Shown here piece by piece: positions 22,320 to 33,689 of a DNA stretch of 64,000 nucleotides (position 1 is its first letter; each line of letters begins with the position of its first letter). The DNA lies in NCBI GenBank assembly GCA_944739405.2, contig OX123197.2, forward strand, positions 54,226,047 to 54,290,046, in the 5' to 3' direction. A program made the position numbers and the translations under genes. A model generated the notes under the pieces. That model saw only the letters and a program-made list of their open reading frames with translations, was not told where the DNA came from and made no database searches. Source of the stretch: Euclidia mi (taxonomy: Eukaryota; Arthropoda; Insecta; Lepidoptera; Erebidae).

Positions 22320-22888
22320 ATATGGATCAAACGTGCAGAGGCCCGTAGAGAGCTTTAATCTAAAATGGGATGGGGTAAATGCCGCGGAGCCTTCACAACT
22401 GCACTACTGAGTAACAGTTATGGGTGTCGAGCGGTGCGGTACCGGTTTCGCCATCGCGGGTCTCGTGACAATGGAGCCCCGGAGCGGGTTTCCCCGTAGT
22501 TACGCCCTTGAGAATGACACTTCCACCCCCAGTCTCTCTAGTAGCTCTAGCGGCTTCCCTCGGGCCGGACGACCAAGGCAAGCCAGAGTTGTGAGTCCTG
22601 CGGGCGCTCTTGGAAATCTACTCCGACCAGCCAGTAAATGCAAGCTGGGGACAAGGCCCTGACCGACTCTCTGAAGCATTCGGGACCGCAGTGTCGCCAC
22701 ACACATTCAGCTCGCCACAAAGCTGCCCTGCGGTTTGTAAGCTTTCTATTCATCCTGTAATACATTTTTTGTTTATATCACAAGATGAAGGTGATGTTTG
22801 AAGGCTTTTACTCTGCCCTCCGAGATTGCGTTAGTCTCATGGTGAGATAACGGCTGCCCCAGAGGGGTTTTATTATTATAATTATATA
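22320..22888 (+). repeat. GC-rich LINE/SINE-like element ending in (TTATTA)n, copy 1
   Basis: Begins near GGATCAAACGTGCAGAGGCC and runs through a GC-rich body to CCTGCGGTTTGTAAGC, GAGATTGCGTTAGTCTCATG, CCCCAGAGGGG and a TTATTATTATAATTA end. The last 190 bp recur at 23133-23321 in the same direction. Such A/T-microsatellite tails mark target-primed elements. No coding frame is recognisable. Confidence 0.55.
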
Positions 22889-23132
22889 GTAGATAAAGAG
22901 CTGGAGAGAGACCTAGGCTAGTAAAAGGAAAATATTTCAAAGCAGAAAATAAGCGATATATATGGCGTGACGAGCGTCGACGAAGACAGATTACAAGTAT
23001 TTATTGGTGGCCGTCATAACTAAAAACGAAAGATTTTGGGCGGGATGTGGAGTTTTTGGTAGAACTGAACGGGCAAATCATTATAAGCTCGGTCGTATGG
23101 CGTCCGCACTATGCAACACTTACATTAAGACA

Positions 23133-23321
23133 CACACATTCAGCTGGCCACAAAGCTGCCCTGCGGTTGTAAGCTTTCTTTTCATCTTGTAAAATATTTT
23201 TTGTTTATATTACTCGATGAAGGAGATGTTTGAAAGCTGTAACTCTACCCTCTGAGATTGCGTTAGTCTCATGGTGAGGTAACGACTGCCCCAGAGGGGC
23301 TTATTATAATTATTATTATTA
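23133..23321 (+). repeat. same element tail, copy 2
   Basis: Matches 22699-22888 from CACACATTCAGCT through CCCCAGAGGGG to the TTATTATAATTATTATT end, with scattered substitutions. It lacks the GC-rich body, so it is either a separate 5'-truncated insertion or a partial duplication. Confidence 0.7.
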
Positions 23322-23548
23322 GAATCCGATACTTACTGCATTGTAGTCTGTTAGTATCTCCACTAGGCCATGGTTGCCTGTAATCAATTTGGCAGAGTAC
23401 TGTGTAAATATGAAATTAACAAAAAGTATTAAAAAAGTATGTCATAACATTAAAGACCATAGCACAATACAATCCAGCAAACTTGCTGTTGTAAAATAAG
23501 TACACATGTTTATAATATTGTCAAGTTTGCGCTTACTTGAAGTTTGCT

Positions 23549-23784
23549 ACATAGATACATACATAGACTCACGCCTGTTTCCCCGAAGGGGTAGGCAGAG
23601 GCATATTAAACGCCCACTTTTCGCCAGTGAGTGTTTTGATCCCACGTAATAGGTGGCGAGCCTATTGCCGCTTATCGAGATATTTTGTTTGCCAGAGCCT
23701 CGTCCGTTGATCGGCAGGTGCACCACTTGCAGGTGAGGTTGGCTTGGGACCCTAAGTTCTTGGTGGGAACCCTATGCACCCTTG
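23549..23784 (-). mobile_element. SINE-like element with 13-bp target duplication
   Basis: The minus strand ends in CCTACCCCTTCGGGGAAACA, GGCGTGAG and TATG repeats. CTTGAAGTTTGCT flanks it exactly at 23536-23548 and 23785-23797. It shares its 3' half with 7535-7781 but has a different 5' half (GGGTTCCCACCAAGAACTTA...) without A/B boxes. Nearly identical to 26007-26232 in the opposite direction. Confidence 0.85.
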
Positions 23785-24199
23785 CTTGAAGTTTGCTGTT
23801 CAGTTTAATTTAACTAGTTCTTGCTAAACGGGCGGTGCATAATCATAGATTTTGACCCGGTTGGGAATACAACGGGGCTGTCAAATTGCTGTTTTATTTT
23901 TTAATCCTTTTCTTGAAATTGAATTGGATTATTGTAGGTTATTGATTATTGTAAAATAACATCTCAAAGTATGTAAAGCCTGTACTATGGCAATTGATTG
24001 AGACATTCTTTCTTTAAAATAAGTATCTTTTAGACTTGTTAATAAATATCATAAAGTTTATAATCAATCTATCTATTGGTGAAAACCGTACAATAATCAG
24101 TTTGGTAGTTTTTGAGTTCATTGTGTTCATATAGACAGATAGGACGAAAAGTGGACTTTGTTCAATAATACGTATATATGAACAGCTCGTAGCTTTTTT

Positions 24200-24395
24200 C
24201 TTATTTTATACCATTACTAGACGTCGCCAGCAGCTTCGCCCACGTCAATTACACATATAAACCTTCCTATTCAATCATTCTATCTATTAATAAAACCGCA
24301 TTAAAATCTGTTGCGTAGTTATTAAGATTTAAGCATACATAGGGACAGATAGACAGTAGACAGACTTTGTTTTATACTATGTAATGATTCCCATT
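24200..24395 (+). repeat. dispersed repeat (CAGCTTCGCCCACGT...)
   Basis: Runs from GCCAGCAGCTTCGCCCACGT through CTATCTATTAATAAAACCGC and TGTTGCGTAGTTATTAAGAT to CAGACTTTGTTTTATACTAT. I recall this as a very common lepidopteran repeat; class not settled. Confidence 0.5.
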
Positions 24396-24904
24396 GTACA
24401 TCCTAATGTTATTGTCAGTTGTGCTAAGCAAGGTTGTGGCCAAATTGAATTTCAACTTCTGTAATATTCCAGAATTTATTAAATGTAGTTGTGCTCATTT
24501 GAAACCCACTTGAAATGCATTTCATTACGTATTAAGGAGATTTGGATCGTGAGCAAGTTGCTGTGAAATGGGATTGTGGCATCAGTTTTTCTTTCTTTAC
24601 ACGATTTTATGTGTTCACGGTGTGTATATATTTAACAAGTTTATCTAACGGGTTCACTTACATATTTACGGTTAAACGATCTTATACGACTTACCTACGG
24701 CGTTGTGACTGAAGTTTACCGAGTAAAGCGGGTTCGATACTCAAAATTAAACAAATATCTCCCTTTTATCTGATGCAACATCGACTGAAGACGCAGTCGT
24801 GGCATTATAGTATAAAGTGATATGGATATTTTAAAGCCTTAGAGTTGCTTGTGAGACTACTTGCGATCAATATCCTATTTATTAAGGAAAATATGAGTCA
24901 CTTG

Positions 24905-25076
24905 CTAACTCACGTTATCGCACTACTGCTCCGCTCCCGTTGTTCTTTGCGAGATGTTATATAGCCTTCCTTGATAAATAGGTAATCCGACACAAAAAGT
25001 ATTATTCAGATCGGGCTTGTAGTTTAGCGCGTTCAACTAAACAACAAACTCTTCAGCTTTATTATATTAGTACAGA
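24905..25076 (-). repeat. dispersed repeat, 'AAGCTGAAGAG' family, copy 3
   Basis: Reverse-direction relative of 2487-2676, with CTCTTCAGCTTTATTATATT at its right end and the CTACTGCTCCGCTCC block at its left. Confidence 0.5.
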
Positions 25077-25904
25077 TAAAAATATTATGCCCAGACACAT
25101 AATTTTGTTGTGAGCTTATAGCCATGGTCTCAAAGTGATGAGCAGGCCGATGATAGTTTTCTCTCACCAATAACAGAAGGAACGACGATAGGCAAAGACC
25201 AGTGCAACAATCAGGGGACTGGGTCCGAGTTTGGACACTAATTGATCGTATTTGAGTCATTCGGCACTAGGCAACTTTTTCATAAAAACGATAAGCATCC
25301 CTGGCGACAACTACCGACCACTACTAATTGCCAGGGGTGCTTTTCATAACCTCTTAGTGGGCCCTCGAGTTGTGGTACTTTCACAGAGCTATTACTCAGA
25401 ATTTCAAGCTATAATATTTCTACAGCAGTATTTCAGAGGTCACACCTCGTTCTAAAGCATTCAATTACGAGGCTATTAAATAAATAGAGCATGCCTCGAC
25501 ACCCTACTGAATGCCACATGGATCTCTTTGACAGTTTGATAGTTCAGTACTGATATTTATACACACAAGCTTTTCTAGCACCTAACACATAGAGAATAAA
25601 GTCGAAAATTGATATCTCTAAGCGCAGACTCATAATTATTTGAACATTAGCTTTGCTCAACTTGTACGAAGCGTGTTCGCGTAACTTGTAAACGTTCTCT
25701 CATTACGTTTCCGTTGCAAGTTTTTCTTTGAGTTACGAAATAACTTGAGGAAGTGGCAGTTTTGGCCATGCGCTTGTTTAAGTTAGTTATTACTGCCGCT
25801 TAATTATGTTGACAGGGTTTAGATGAAAGGAATGGTGAAAGGGGTATTCCGAACAAATTGGAGGCCTGTGACGGACAAGTAGGACGTACTATGGATCATA
25901 GCAT

Positions 25905-26000
25905 CATAATCATCGTTCGTTTTAGCATTATCCAGGTTGCGTCCAAGACTTTCGCCTCGGATCGTGGGCTGCACTTCCTAGTCTAAATTATTTAGCAGAA
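25905..26000 (+). repeat. fragment of 'GGTTGCATCCAAG' repeat family
   Basis: ATTATCCAGGTTGCGTCCAA, then TCGCCTCGGATCGTGGGCTG, is a diverged relative of the segment at 58480-58560 (opposite strand). Confidence 0.45.
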
Positions 26001-26006
26001 TATTGC

Positions 26007-26232
26007 ATAGGGTTCCCACCAAGAACTTAGGGTCCCAAGCCAACCTCACCTGCAAGTGGTGCACCTGCCGATCAACGGACGAGGCTCTGGCAAACAAAAT
26101 AACCCAATAAGCGGCAATAGGCTCGCCACCTATTACGTGGGATCAAAACACTGGCGAAAAGTGGGCGTTTAAAATGCCTCTGCCTACCCCTTCGGGGAAA
26201 CAGGCGTGAGTCTATGTATGTGTATGTATGTA
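26007..26232 (+). mobile_element. SINE-like element, inverted partner of 23549-23784
   Basis: Starts at CATAGGGTTCCCACCAAG and ends in CCTACCCCTTCGGGGAAACA, GGCGTGAG and TATG/TGTATG repeats. It matches the 23549 copy over more than 200 bp in reverse orientation with few differences. A possible short target duplication (AATATT) is weak. Confidence 0.8.
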
Positions 26233-27240
26233 ATATTAGCTTAGTTTAGCGTGCTATCGATTATACCGTGCTGATATATTCAGAAAATAGTAAAATAAAA
26301 ATGTCTTTTAAGTTTGTTTTTGGTCAACATTGCCCTTTTTCTATCAATTGATATACACCCTGTATACCAATTGAAAGAGAAAAGGTTTTATGGTTTAGTA
26401 AGTTATTTTTTATTTGTATTATGTATTCAGTGATAGTAATATATTCACCCCTGAAAATATTTTTCAAATGCAGATAAACACATTGTATTACGTAGTATTA
26501 CAAAAACTAGAAACGAACATCAAAGGACTTAAAGCTTAATGTGAGAACAAAAACAAAACAAATATAACACAAGATTTAATCCTAGATTTGATGTTTAGAC
26601 CAGTTATTCATTTTGATTCGGTATTTGTGCCTTAAGATTTTACAGACAGATCGTTGACAATGCTTAAGCATTGTTAGGTACAAATATATGCTTTAATTTA
26701 AATCCGTCAAACTGGAACCTTAGTTTGCAGATAAGGTACCAATTTAAGACACACGAGACTGCGGAAAGTTATTATTTTAATAAAACTAGAGGTCGCCCAG
26801 TGGTCGAAATTCGACCATAATTTGTTAAAATGTTAACTTTCTACATTATTAACATTGTAGGTACTGTCAAGACTACAATCACAGACTTCCCCGCACAATA
26901 CAAATAAAGAAAAACTTTTATGAAATTACTGGAACGGCTATTAAATACTTTTCTTTGTAATAAAACTCTGAAATAGATGTTACCTAACTTAAAGACTCTA
27001 TAAAAATGACATTCAAATCAAATTCATTTATTTTGCTAAAACATGGTAGTGAGTTGTTACAATAGGGTATGATAAGAGACAACATGTTTTGCTGGTGAGG
27101 CAGCAAGCAAAAGAAAAATAAATAACACATAATTGATCAAAACTGGATACTAATTAAAAAATAAATCTAATTACACATGTTCTTGCCCTTGCACAGTATG
27201 TCGTTTACTTCCATACTTCTTCTTATCTAATTATTTACTC
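26233..27240. other. non-coding AT-rich DNA
   Basis: No coding frame, RNA gene or clear repeat. A CACCCTGTATA-like string occurs at 26355-26366, similar to the one at 7515. Confidence 0.45.
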
Positions 27241-27244
27241 CTTT

Positions 27245-27345
27245 CTCTTTCGACACACAGTTGCTTAATGTTTTCCTTGGACGGATTTTGTCCATTCTTG
27301 TCACTTCACACATCCATCGTAACATTCTCAACTTTTCTGCAATGT
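27245..27345 (-). pseudogene. fragment of RTE-like LINE (LINE-B family)
   Basis: The minus strand reads AEKLRMLRWMCEVTRMDKIR followed by degraded sequence. It matches VAEMRMLRWMCGVTRM of 17649-18050. Only about 30 codons remain. Confidence 0.65.
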
Positions 27346-27700
27346 ACCAATAGTAATTCAGTCTGCGCTTCAGTTACAGTATCATATTGCAATCATGCCA
27401 GAACCCTATTTCAGTATGACCATTTGCAAGTACTACCTATATAAACAAAGTTTTAAAATATGAGAAACGCTAAAGGTCTGAAAACTTACCAATACCAGCG
27501 ATCTAACATTGAAACATAAAAGCAATAGATGGCAAATGTATTATAATTATCAGTCTTAATTCACAAATAGCTCTGTAACGTATACACGTATTGCGTTATA
27601 ATATCTCGCAGGCGCTTAACGCCAGCTTAGCCGTTCGCAATATTACCAAATATGGTCATGTTCACTAGCCAAAGGCAGTTGTGAGTCATAGGCCTATATC

Positions 27701-27708
27701 TATATAAG
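27701..27708 (+). promoter_or_regulatory. TATA-like box in Gypsy LTR
   Basis: TATATAAG lies 128 bp into the LTR, with the AATAAA signal about 430 bp further on, the order expected for U3-R. The 3' LTR copy has TATATCAATATAAG at the same place. Assigned by sequence only. Confidence 0.5.
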
Positions 27709-28137
27709 ATGGGTGCGCGATCTAAGTCGATCACTTGCCCTACACACCGTCTCACTGATGGTTGTAGTAACTACAACTACATTCCTACTTCTCTTTCTAC
27801 TGTCCCGCTGGGGTTCTTCCTACGGGCTCACTGCACCTGTCTTCTCTCTACGGGCTACAAGCCACGAGCTGCTGGCGCTGTGCCGCTACTAGCCAGCTGC
27901 CACCCAAGCCTCCGTTCCTGCCTACGAGCTCCTACAGCCAGGCCACGGACGCCTGAGCCTGACCGCTCGGCCCACAGCGGCTGCACCGCCTGAGACCCCG
28001 CTCAGCCTGAACCTCGACCACAGAGCTGCCTGCGCAGCGCACCTTGGCCAGCTCATCGGCGACCCTACGAGCAGCTACCCTGCGAGCGTCGGCGAGCAGC
28101 AGGAGTCTACGCTCCAGCCCTCAGGCCAGTGAGACAT

Positions 28138-28143
28138 AATAAA
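28138..28143 (+). terminator. polyadenylation signal in Gypsy LTR
   Basis: AATAAA followed by GAACCTGTTC, about 65 bp before the LTR end. The 3' LTR has the same hexamer near 44373. Confidence 0.55.
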
Positions 28144-28209
28144 GAACCTGTTCAGCCTAGCAGTGTTTCTCTCGAACCCCGACATCCTACCTGAGATCCT
28201 CCGTCTCAG

Positions 28210-28220
28210 TGGCGCCCAAC
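28210..28220 (+). promoter_or_regulatory. Gypsy primer-binding site
   Basis: TGGCGCCCAAC follows the LTR after one base. TGG pairs with the CCA end of a tRNA, so this should be the minus-strand primer site. Which tRNA is used cannot be fixed without the host tRNA set. Confidence 0.8.
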
Positions 28221-28595
28221 TCTATTTGTCTCACTTCCAATTACTGCAGTTGTTCTTGTTTAGGAGGTCAGTCTTTGTAAACGAGGAGGTGCAGACATCA
28301 GCGAACCGGTACGTACTATTTAACTTGTGTATATCTGTGTTTTGCTGTCTATCTTTAATTTCTATTCTTGTATAACTATTATGTGTTATCTTACTATTGC
28401 CTAATTCAAACAACTACCGATTCCCTACGTAACTGTTCGCAATATGAAATAGCCGTTTTTTGTTTTTGCAAGTCACTTATCTATTGTCTATATTTTTACA
28501 CCGAATCGTCGTAGTTTCTTTGTAAAGCAGAACGATTGCACACAGAGGGCTGTAATATACTTACGTTCTTTTCCTATCATACACTTCATTTCATC

Positions 28596-29264
28596 ATGAG
28601 CACTAACCCTATTAAGTCCTTCCTACTTAATAAAAATGAATTGGCCTACGAGGTCGCTATTCGCGGAGAGGAGCCGGCTACCTCTGTTTTAGGTTTACGG
28701 AAGCAGCTACCTAAACTACTCGAGCTGATTCCGAATGACGAAATCCTAGAGTCAGGCCTAGACATAGCAGACGACTTCAAGGGAGCTAGCCTGTCAGTTG
28801 CCGATTTAGATTCGCGAATCTCTTCCCTTAAGGGACTATACGACCACAACTTGGCGAAGCGAACTACGGCTTTGCACAACCAGGTCTACCACAGATTGGG
28901 CAGATTAGACAAATCCGAACCTAAATACGGCAAGAAAATATCCGACCTGACTGAACGCTTTCGGATGCTGTCGGCAGAGCTATCTAAGATGGAACACTCG
29001 AATGTCGCATCTATAAAAGTTGAACCGAACGATACACTTGTGCCTAACCTACAACACTATAATGTCAACATGATATCTAAATCAGCTGTTCCTACAAAAA
29101 TAACTAATAAGAGGTGTGTGTTTTGCCCGCGATGCCGTTCAACTGATCACTCACTAGGGACGTGCAAGCGAAAACGTTATCCGATATGTTTTAAGTGTGG
29201 CCTTAGGGATGTCACGTTCGTAAATTGTCCTAACTGTAAAAATAAATCTTTTTCAAAAAACTAA
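28596..29264 (+). CDS. Gypsy Gag-like protein with CCHC-type zinc knuckles
   Basis: The frame opens upstream at 28536, but MSTNPIKSF at 28596 is the better start. The N-terminal two thirds are charged and helical-looking (LRKQLPKLLELI, YGKKISDLTERFRML). The C-terminus has cysteine/histidine clusters (CPRCRSTDHSLGTC, CFKCGLRDVTFVNCPNC) typical of RNA-binding nucleocapsid. It ends at a stop soon after. Assignment rests on position after the primer site and on the knuckles. Confidence 0.75.
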   Translation: MSTNPIKSFLLNKNELAYEVAIRGEEPATSVLGLRKQLPKLLELIPNDEILESGLDIADDFKGASLSVADLDSRISSLKGLYDHNLAKRTTALHNQVYHRLGRLDKSEPKYGKKISDLTERFRMLSAELSKMEHSNVASIKVEPNDTLVPNLQHYNVNMISKSAVPTKITNKRCVFCPRCRSTDHSLGTCKRKRYPICFKCGLRDVTFVNCPNCKNKSFSKN

Positions 29265-29358
29265 TTTACTCGGATCGTAGTTCGTCAAATAAGATGACAA
29301 ACCCTACCGTTTGTACATCTTCTAAACCTAAATATTTTGACAAAGAAGACTGGAAAAA

Positions 29359-29775
29359 TTGGCTGAACACTCTAAAAGTGTACTTTCTAGTTATTCTGGA
29401 GCTGCGATCCGTGATCAAAAACCTAATACTGATTTTCGACCCTATGTTAATGTAACCATTAAGAATCTACCCCTTACTGGGTTACTTGACTCAGGTTCTG
29501 CCGTGACTATATTGGGCAATAATTCTCATATAAAAATTATTTCTCAAACTAATCTCCCTTTGAATAAGTGTGACAACCCTACTATATTTTTTCGATCAGC
29601 GGGTGGTCATCGTTTGACACCAATCGGCTATATCAACCTACCCACCACTTTTGAAAATAAAACTTATAACTTAAAAGCGTACGTAATTCCAGAAGTCACT
29701 AGTTCGTTAATTTTAGGTATTGACTTCTGGAAAAGATTTAAGTTGTTACCAAATTATATTTACTCTGTCTCTTGA
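29359..29775 (+). pseudogene. Gypsy aspartic protease
   Basis: The catalytic triad region reads LTGLLDSGSAVTILG and the C-terminal hydrophobic box LILGIDFWKRF. A TGA at 29773 and a TAA about 30 bp later separate it from RT in the same frame; both look like C-to-T changes in Gln codons. The active-site residues are intact. Confidence 0.85.
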
Positions 29776-29877
29776 GCTAATAATGACCCTTGTAGTAATT
29801 CCTAACCTAATAAACCTAATGCTGCCTTACAATCCTACAATGAACTTAATGACTACCAAAAAAGTTTAGCGGATAAG

Positions 29878-31123
29878 ATGATTAAGCAATTCGAATGTAT
29901 ATCTTCCGAGAAGAAAGGCCTTGGACGTACCCATTTAGTCGAGCATCGTATTGATACAGGTGACTCACCGCCAATACGTCAGCGATACTATCGTCTGCCG
30001 CCAGAAAAATTTCGTGTTATTATTGAGGAACTAGACGAGATGCTTGAACTCGGAGTCGTAGAACCGTTTGAAAGCCCATGGTCTTCGCCTATCCTATTAA
30101 CGCCTAAGAAAGATGGTAAATTAAGGTTTTGTTTAGACAGCCGAAAACTAACTCGGTTACACGTAAGGATGCGTACAAACTACCGTATGTTTCCGAAATC
30201 CTAGATAACCTAAAAAATGCTAGATTCCTAAGTAGTATTGATCTATCTAATTCTTTTTGGCAGACGCCTATTCGGAGTAGCGATCGGGACAAGACCGCGT
30301 TCTACGTACCTACCCGCGGAACATTCCGATTTGTTACTATGCCGTTCGGCTTAACTAATGCGCCGGCTACGCAACAAAGATTGGTCGATCAATTATTTAC
30401 AAATAGTCCAGAGTTCGAAAACGCGGTGTTCGTATTCTTAGACGATATTTGTATTATAGGAAAAGATTTTGATCATCACATTCAGCTGTTATCTAAAGTA
30501 TACGCGAAACTAAAATCAGCTGACCTAACTATTAATTTAGAAAAGTCAAATTTCTTTAGAAACGAATTAAAATACTTGGGTTACGTAGTCAATTCTAAAG
30601 GACTTCACGTAGATCCTAGTAAGGTGGAAGCAATAATGAACTATCCTGTACCTACAAATAAAAAGGAGGTAAAACGGTTTTTGGGTACCGCGTCTTGGTA
30701 CCGTAGATTTATACCTAATTTTAGTTCAATTGCAGGGCCTCTAAATAAACTTACTTCTACCAGTAAAAAGGCTGCTCCTTTTGTGTGGTCGGAGGAAGCT
30801 AACAATTCATTTATTAAACTCAAACACAAGTTATCTACCGCGCCTATTCTATCTTGTCCGGACTATAACAAACCGTTCGAAGTGCACACGGATGCTAGCG
30901 ACTATGGCGTAGGGGCTTTACTCACACAAACACTGACGGTGTGGAGTATCCTATAGCTTATATGAGCAAATCCTTGTCTACACAGGAACGTAATTATAGT
31001 ATTACGGAACGGGAGGCGCTAGCTGTTTTAGTCGCGGTAGAACATTGGCGATGTTACTTAGATAACGGTTTGAAATTCACTGTCTACACAGATCACTCAG
31101 CCTTAAAATGGTTTTTAATTTAA
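29878..31123 (+). pseudogene. Gypsy reverse transcriptase and RNase H
   Basis: RT begins with HRIDTGDSPPIRQRYYRLPP and WSSPILLTPKKDGKLRFCLD, then shifts frame near 30150. It continues with FLSSIDLSNSFWQTPI, VTMPFGLTNAPATQQRLVDQ, the catalytic VFLDDICI and LKYLGYVVNSKGL. RNase H follows (VHTDASDYGVGALL, then SITEREALAVLVAVEHWR after a frameshift near 30940, and YTDHSALKW). A further frameshift near 31115 leads to the integrase. Catalytic residues are present; the frames are broken. Confidence 0.92.
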
Positions 31124-31148
31124 ATAACCCTACGGGTCGCTTAGCGAG

Positions 31149-31983
31149 ATGGGGGTGCGCCTGTCTTCTCTTAATTTTGATGTGAAACATCGCCGCGGCG
31201 CGGATAACGTCCTACCCGACGCACTATCGCGGGCAAGTGCCGTGTCGGCTATTGATACTAACACTGATAATGATACTACCGTAACCTCGGATCAGTGGTA
31301 TACTACTATCTACAATGGCTGTAAAAACTCACCTACATCTTTTCCTAACTATTCCATCAAAAATGATAAGTTATATCGATATATGGTATCGAAATGTGCA
31401 CTGCGGAAAGAATTCGAATGGAAAGAGGTTCTACCTACCTCGGACAGATATACAGCTATTAAAGAAAACCATTCGGAACTCGCTGCGGGTCATTCAGGTA
31501 TTTTTAAAACGTATAAACGTTTAGCACAGCGTTATTATTGGCCCGGTATGCACGCCGACGTTGTTAAATTTATATCTTCGTGTGATACTTGTGTCGCACA
31601 TAAACACCAAAACCATGCTACTTTAGGTGTTATGGGACGGACAAAGGTGTGCTCTCGTCCCTTCCAAACAATTAGTATCGACCTTGTTGGACCCCTTCCC
31701 TCAACTAGAAAACAAAATAGCTATATTTTTGTTGTTACTTGTTGCTTCAGTAAATATTGTCTTCTCTTTCCCATCAAGCGGGCTACCGCCGAGATTATAA
31801 CTAACATTCTCGAGGAAAGAGTTTTCTTAATACATGGCATACCTTTAACCGTTATTCTAGACAATGGTAAACAATTTGTAAGTGCAACTCTAAAGTCTAT
31901 GATTAGAAAATATAAAATACCTAACTTGCACTTTACACCGAAATACACTCCGCACGTAAATTCTGTTGAGAGATACAACAAAA
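31149..31983 (+). pseudogene. Gypsy integrase, N-terminal part
   Basis: Contains the RNase H-integrase linker (VKHRRGADNVLPDALSR) and the HHCC zinc domain (HSELAAGHSG, CDTCVAHKH). The catalytic core has ISIDLVGPLP, VILDNGKQFVS and PHVNSVERYNKT, which carry the two Asp and the Glu. Coding stops making sense at 31984, where a TIR transposon begins; the later part resumes at 36142. Confidence 0.9.
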
Positions 31984-32259
31984 CGAGGGTTCACGGGCAA
32001 AATGTATTCAGCGACATCCTGGCCGATATTGAGTTATATACATATTCGGAATCGCCGGATTTTTCTGCGTCGTTTGCACTCGGTTTCGTGCTGATCTAAG
32101 CACTTTTTTGGCGCTTAAAACAATAGTAAATTTAGGCGCAGTTCGGAGTAGCTTTGATTGAAGCGACAACGTTTTTTTACAATTTAAGAAAAAATGGACT
32201 TCATACAGGCCAAATATTTAGTGTTTTTGACTTGAGCTATTTCCCCCGGCATAAGTTTG

Positions 32260-32470
32260 GTAAGATAAGGTGTTTGAATCGTCTTGCCTGCGCCTAAAAT
32301 ATATACATACCGTCGCTTAAAGCATTTTGCTTGCACCTGAAATTCATACTTGATGTCGCTTAAAACATTTAGCCTGCTGCTGAAATCCATACCTTATGTC
32401 GCTTAAACCATTTACCATGCGTCTGATATTAACGCGGCACACAGGCGCTTAAATCATTTTCATATTTAAT
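32260..32470 (+). repeat. subterminal tandem repeats of the TIR element
   Basis: Four or five imperfect units of about 42-45 bp carry GTCGCTTAAAnCATTT, then AGCCTG and CCTGAAAT.CATAC. Related single units lie on the right side near 35740 and 35824 (GTGTCGCTTAAATCGTTTTT). Repeats just inside the TIRs are often transposase binding sites; here that is inference. Confidence 0.75.
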
Positions 32471-33689
32471 AAAAATTCTTTATACTCGGCGGTTAAATCC
32501 TTCTTCTTGAACTGAATAAATAAAGACTCGTCTCATCAGGCATATTGTATTCAAAGTGGTGGAAGTTAAAACATTTTTACTCTACTGTAATTAGGAAATC
32601 TATATTCGTTAAGATAGTCAAAATTTTGTATAAATCGTTTATCCGTTGTTGGATAAGACATATCGACTGTGAACTGGCAACCGGTAATATCTCAATTTTG
32701 ACAACTTTAGAGGAAAACATATTTGCTTTATTTAAACAATATATCGTATGTTGAAAAAAACGTAGTTAATATTTTTTTTTGAGCATACGTATTTAAAAAC
32801 AAAAGTAACTATAATATGCTTCCTTCCAATATAAAATCGAGATATGACAATATAAATCAACACAAGAACAAACAACATTTTACTTGGAAAATTATGGGCG
32901 ATCCCAACAAGATTGTCAGTCCACCCTGCAGGAGGCCTAGCTCTGCTACGACGTCTGGTGCGTAACCGCCACTCCAGAACCATTCTGCTCCAACGGCCGG
33001 CGGTTCTCCTGGCTATGTACCATGCAACTGCCACTTAAGCATGACTATTCGGAGAACCTTGTCGGTGACTTTGGTTCGCCTGCGTATCTCCTCAATTCTG
33101 ATTCGATCTCGCAAGGAAACGCCAAGCATAGCTCTCTCCATCGTCCTTTGAGTGACAACACTGGCAACAAACACTGTTCAAAGGCTTTCGTCTAGAGACA
33201 CTGCGGGATATCAGACGTGAAGACATCTATAGGAGCTGGTACGGCACGGACGTTATGCATGATTTTCGTCTTGTTTGACCCACTTGTTGAGAGACTCTAC
33301 AGACGCCACCGAGCATTGTGCCGAGTTTTTGAGGCTTGTTCAGAACGCTGGAAGTCGTGTAGCTTGCAAGCGAGACGATTCGTGATGAATCTTGAAAACA
33401 GCTTATAGAAGTGGCTCAGAGAGATCGGTCTGCAATTCTTTCTTTCTTCGTTCTTTAAAAAGTTCGACAATACCCTTTGTATTGACGAACTTTTTGAAGA
33501 ACGGCACAACCACACTTCTGTGCCACACCTGTGGCGTTTTACCTTCGTGTATGACGGAATTAAAAAGCTTACGAAGCATTTCCAAAGCGGGTATGCCGCC
33601 AGCTTTCAAAAGCTATGTCGTAATTCTGTCATCACCCGGTGCCTTGTTGTTTATGAGCTGTTTTAGGACCCATCTCGCATTGAGGTGAT

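Larger units (their letters stand above)
27574..28208 (+). repeat. Gypsy 5' LTR
   Basis: 635 bp, TGTAACG...GTCTCA. A TATA-like box lies at 27701 and AATAAA at 28138-28143. Compared with the 3' LTR it lacks a 36-bp block present at about 44330-44366 and has a few substitutions and short indels. The short frame at 27709-27993 is also present in the 3' LTR and is not a gene. Confidence 0.93.

Noticed and set aside
27709..27993. 94-codon frame, repeated at 43912-44190
   Set aside because: It lies inside the Gypsy LTR in both copies; composition is Pro/Ser/Arg-rich without a domain.
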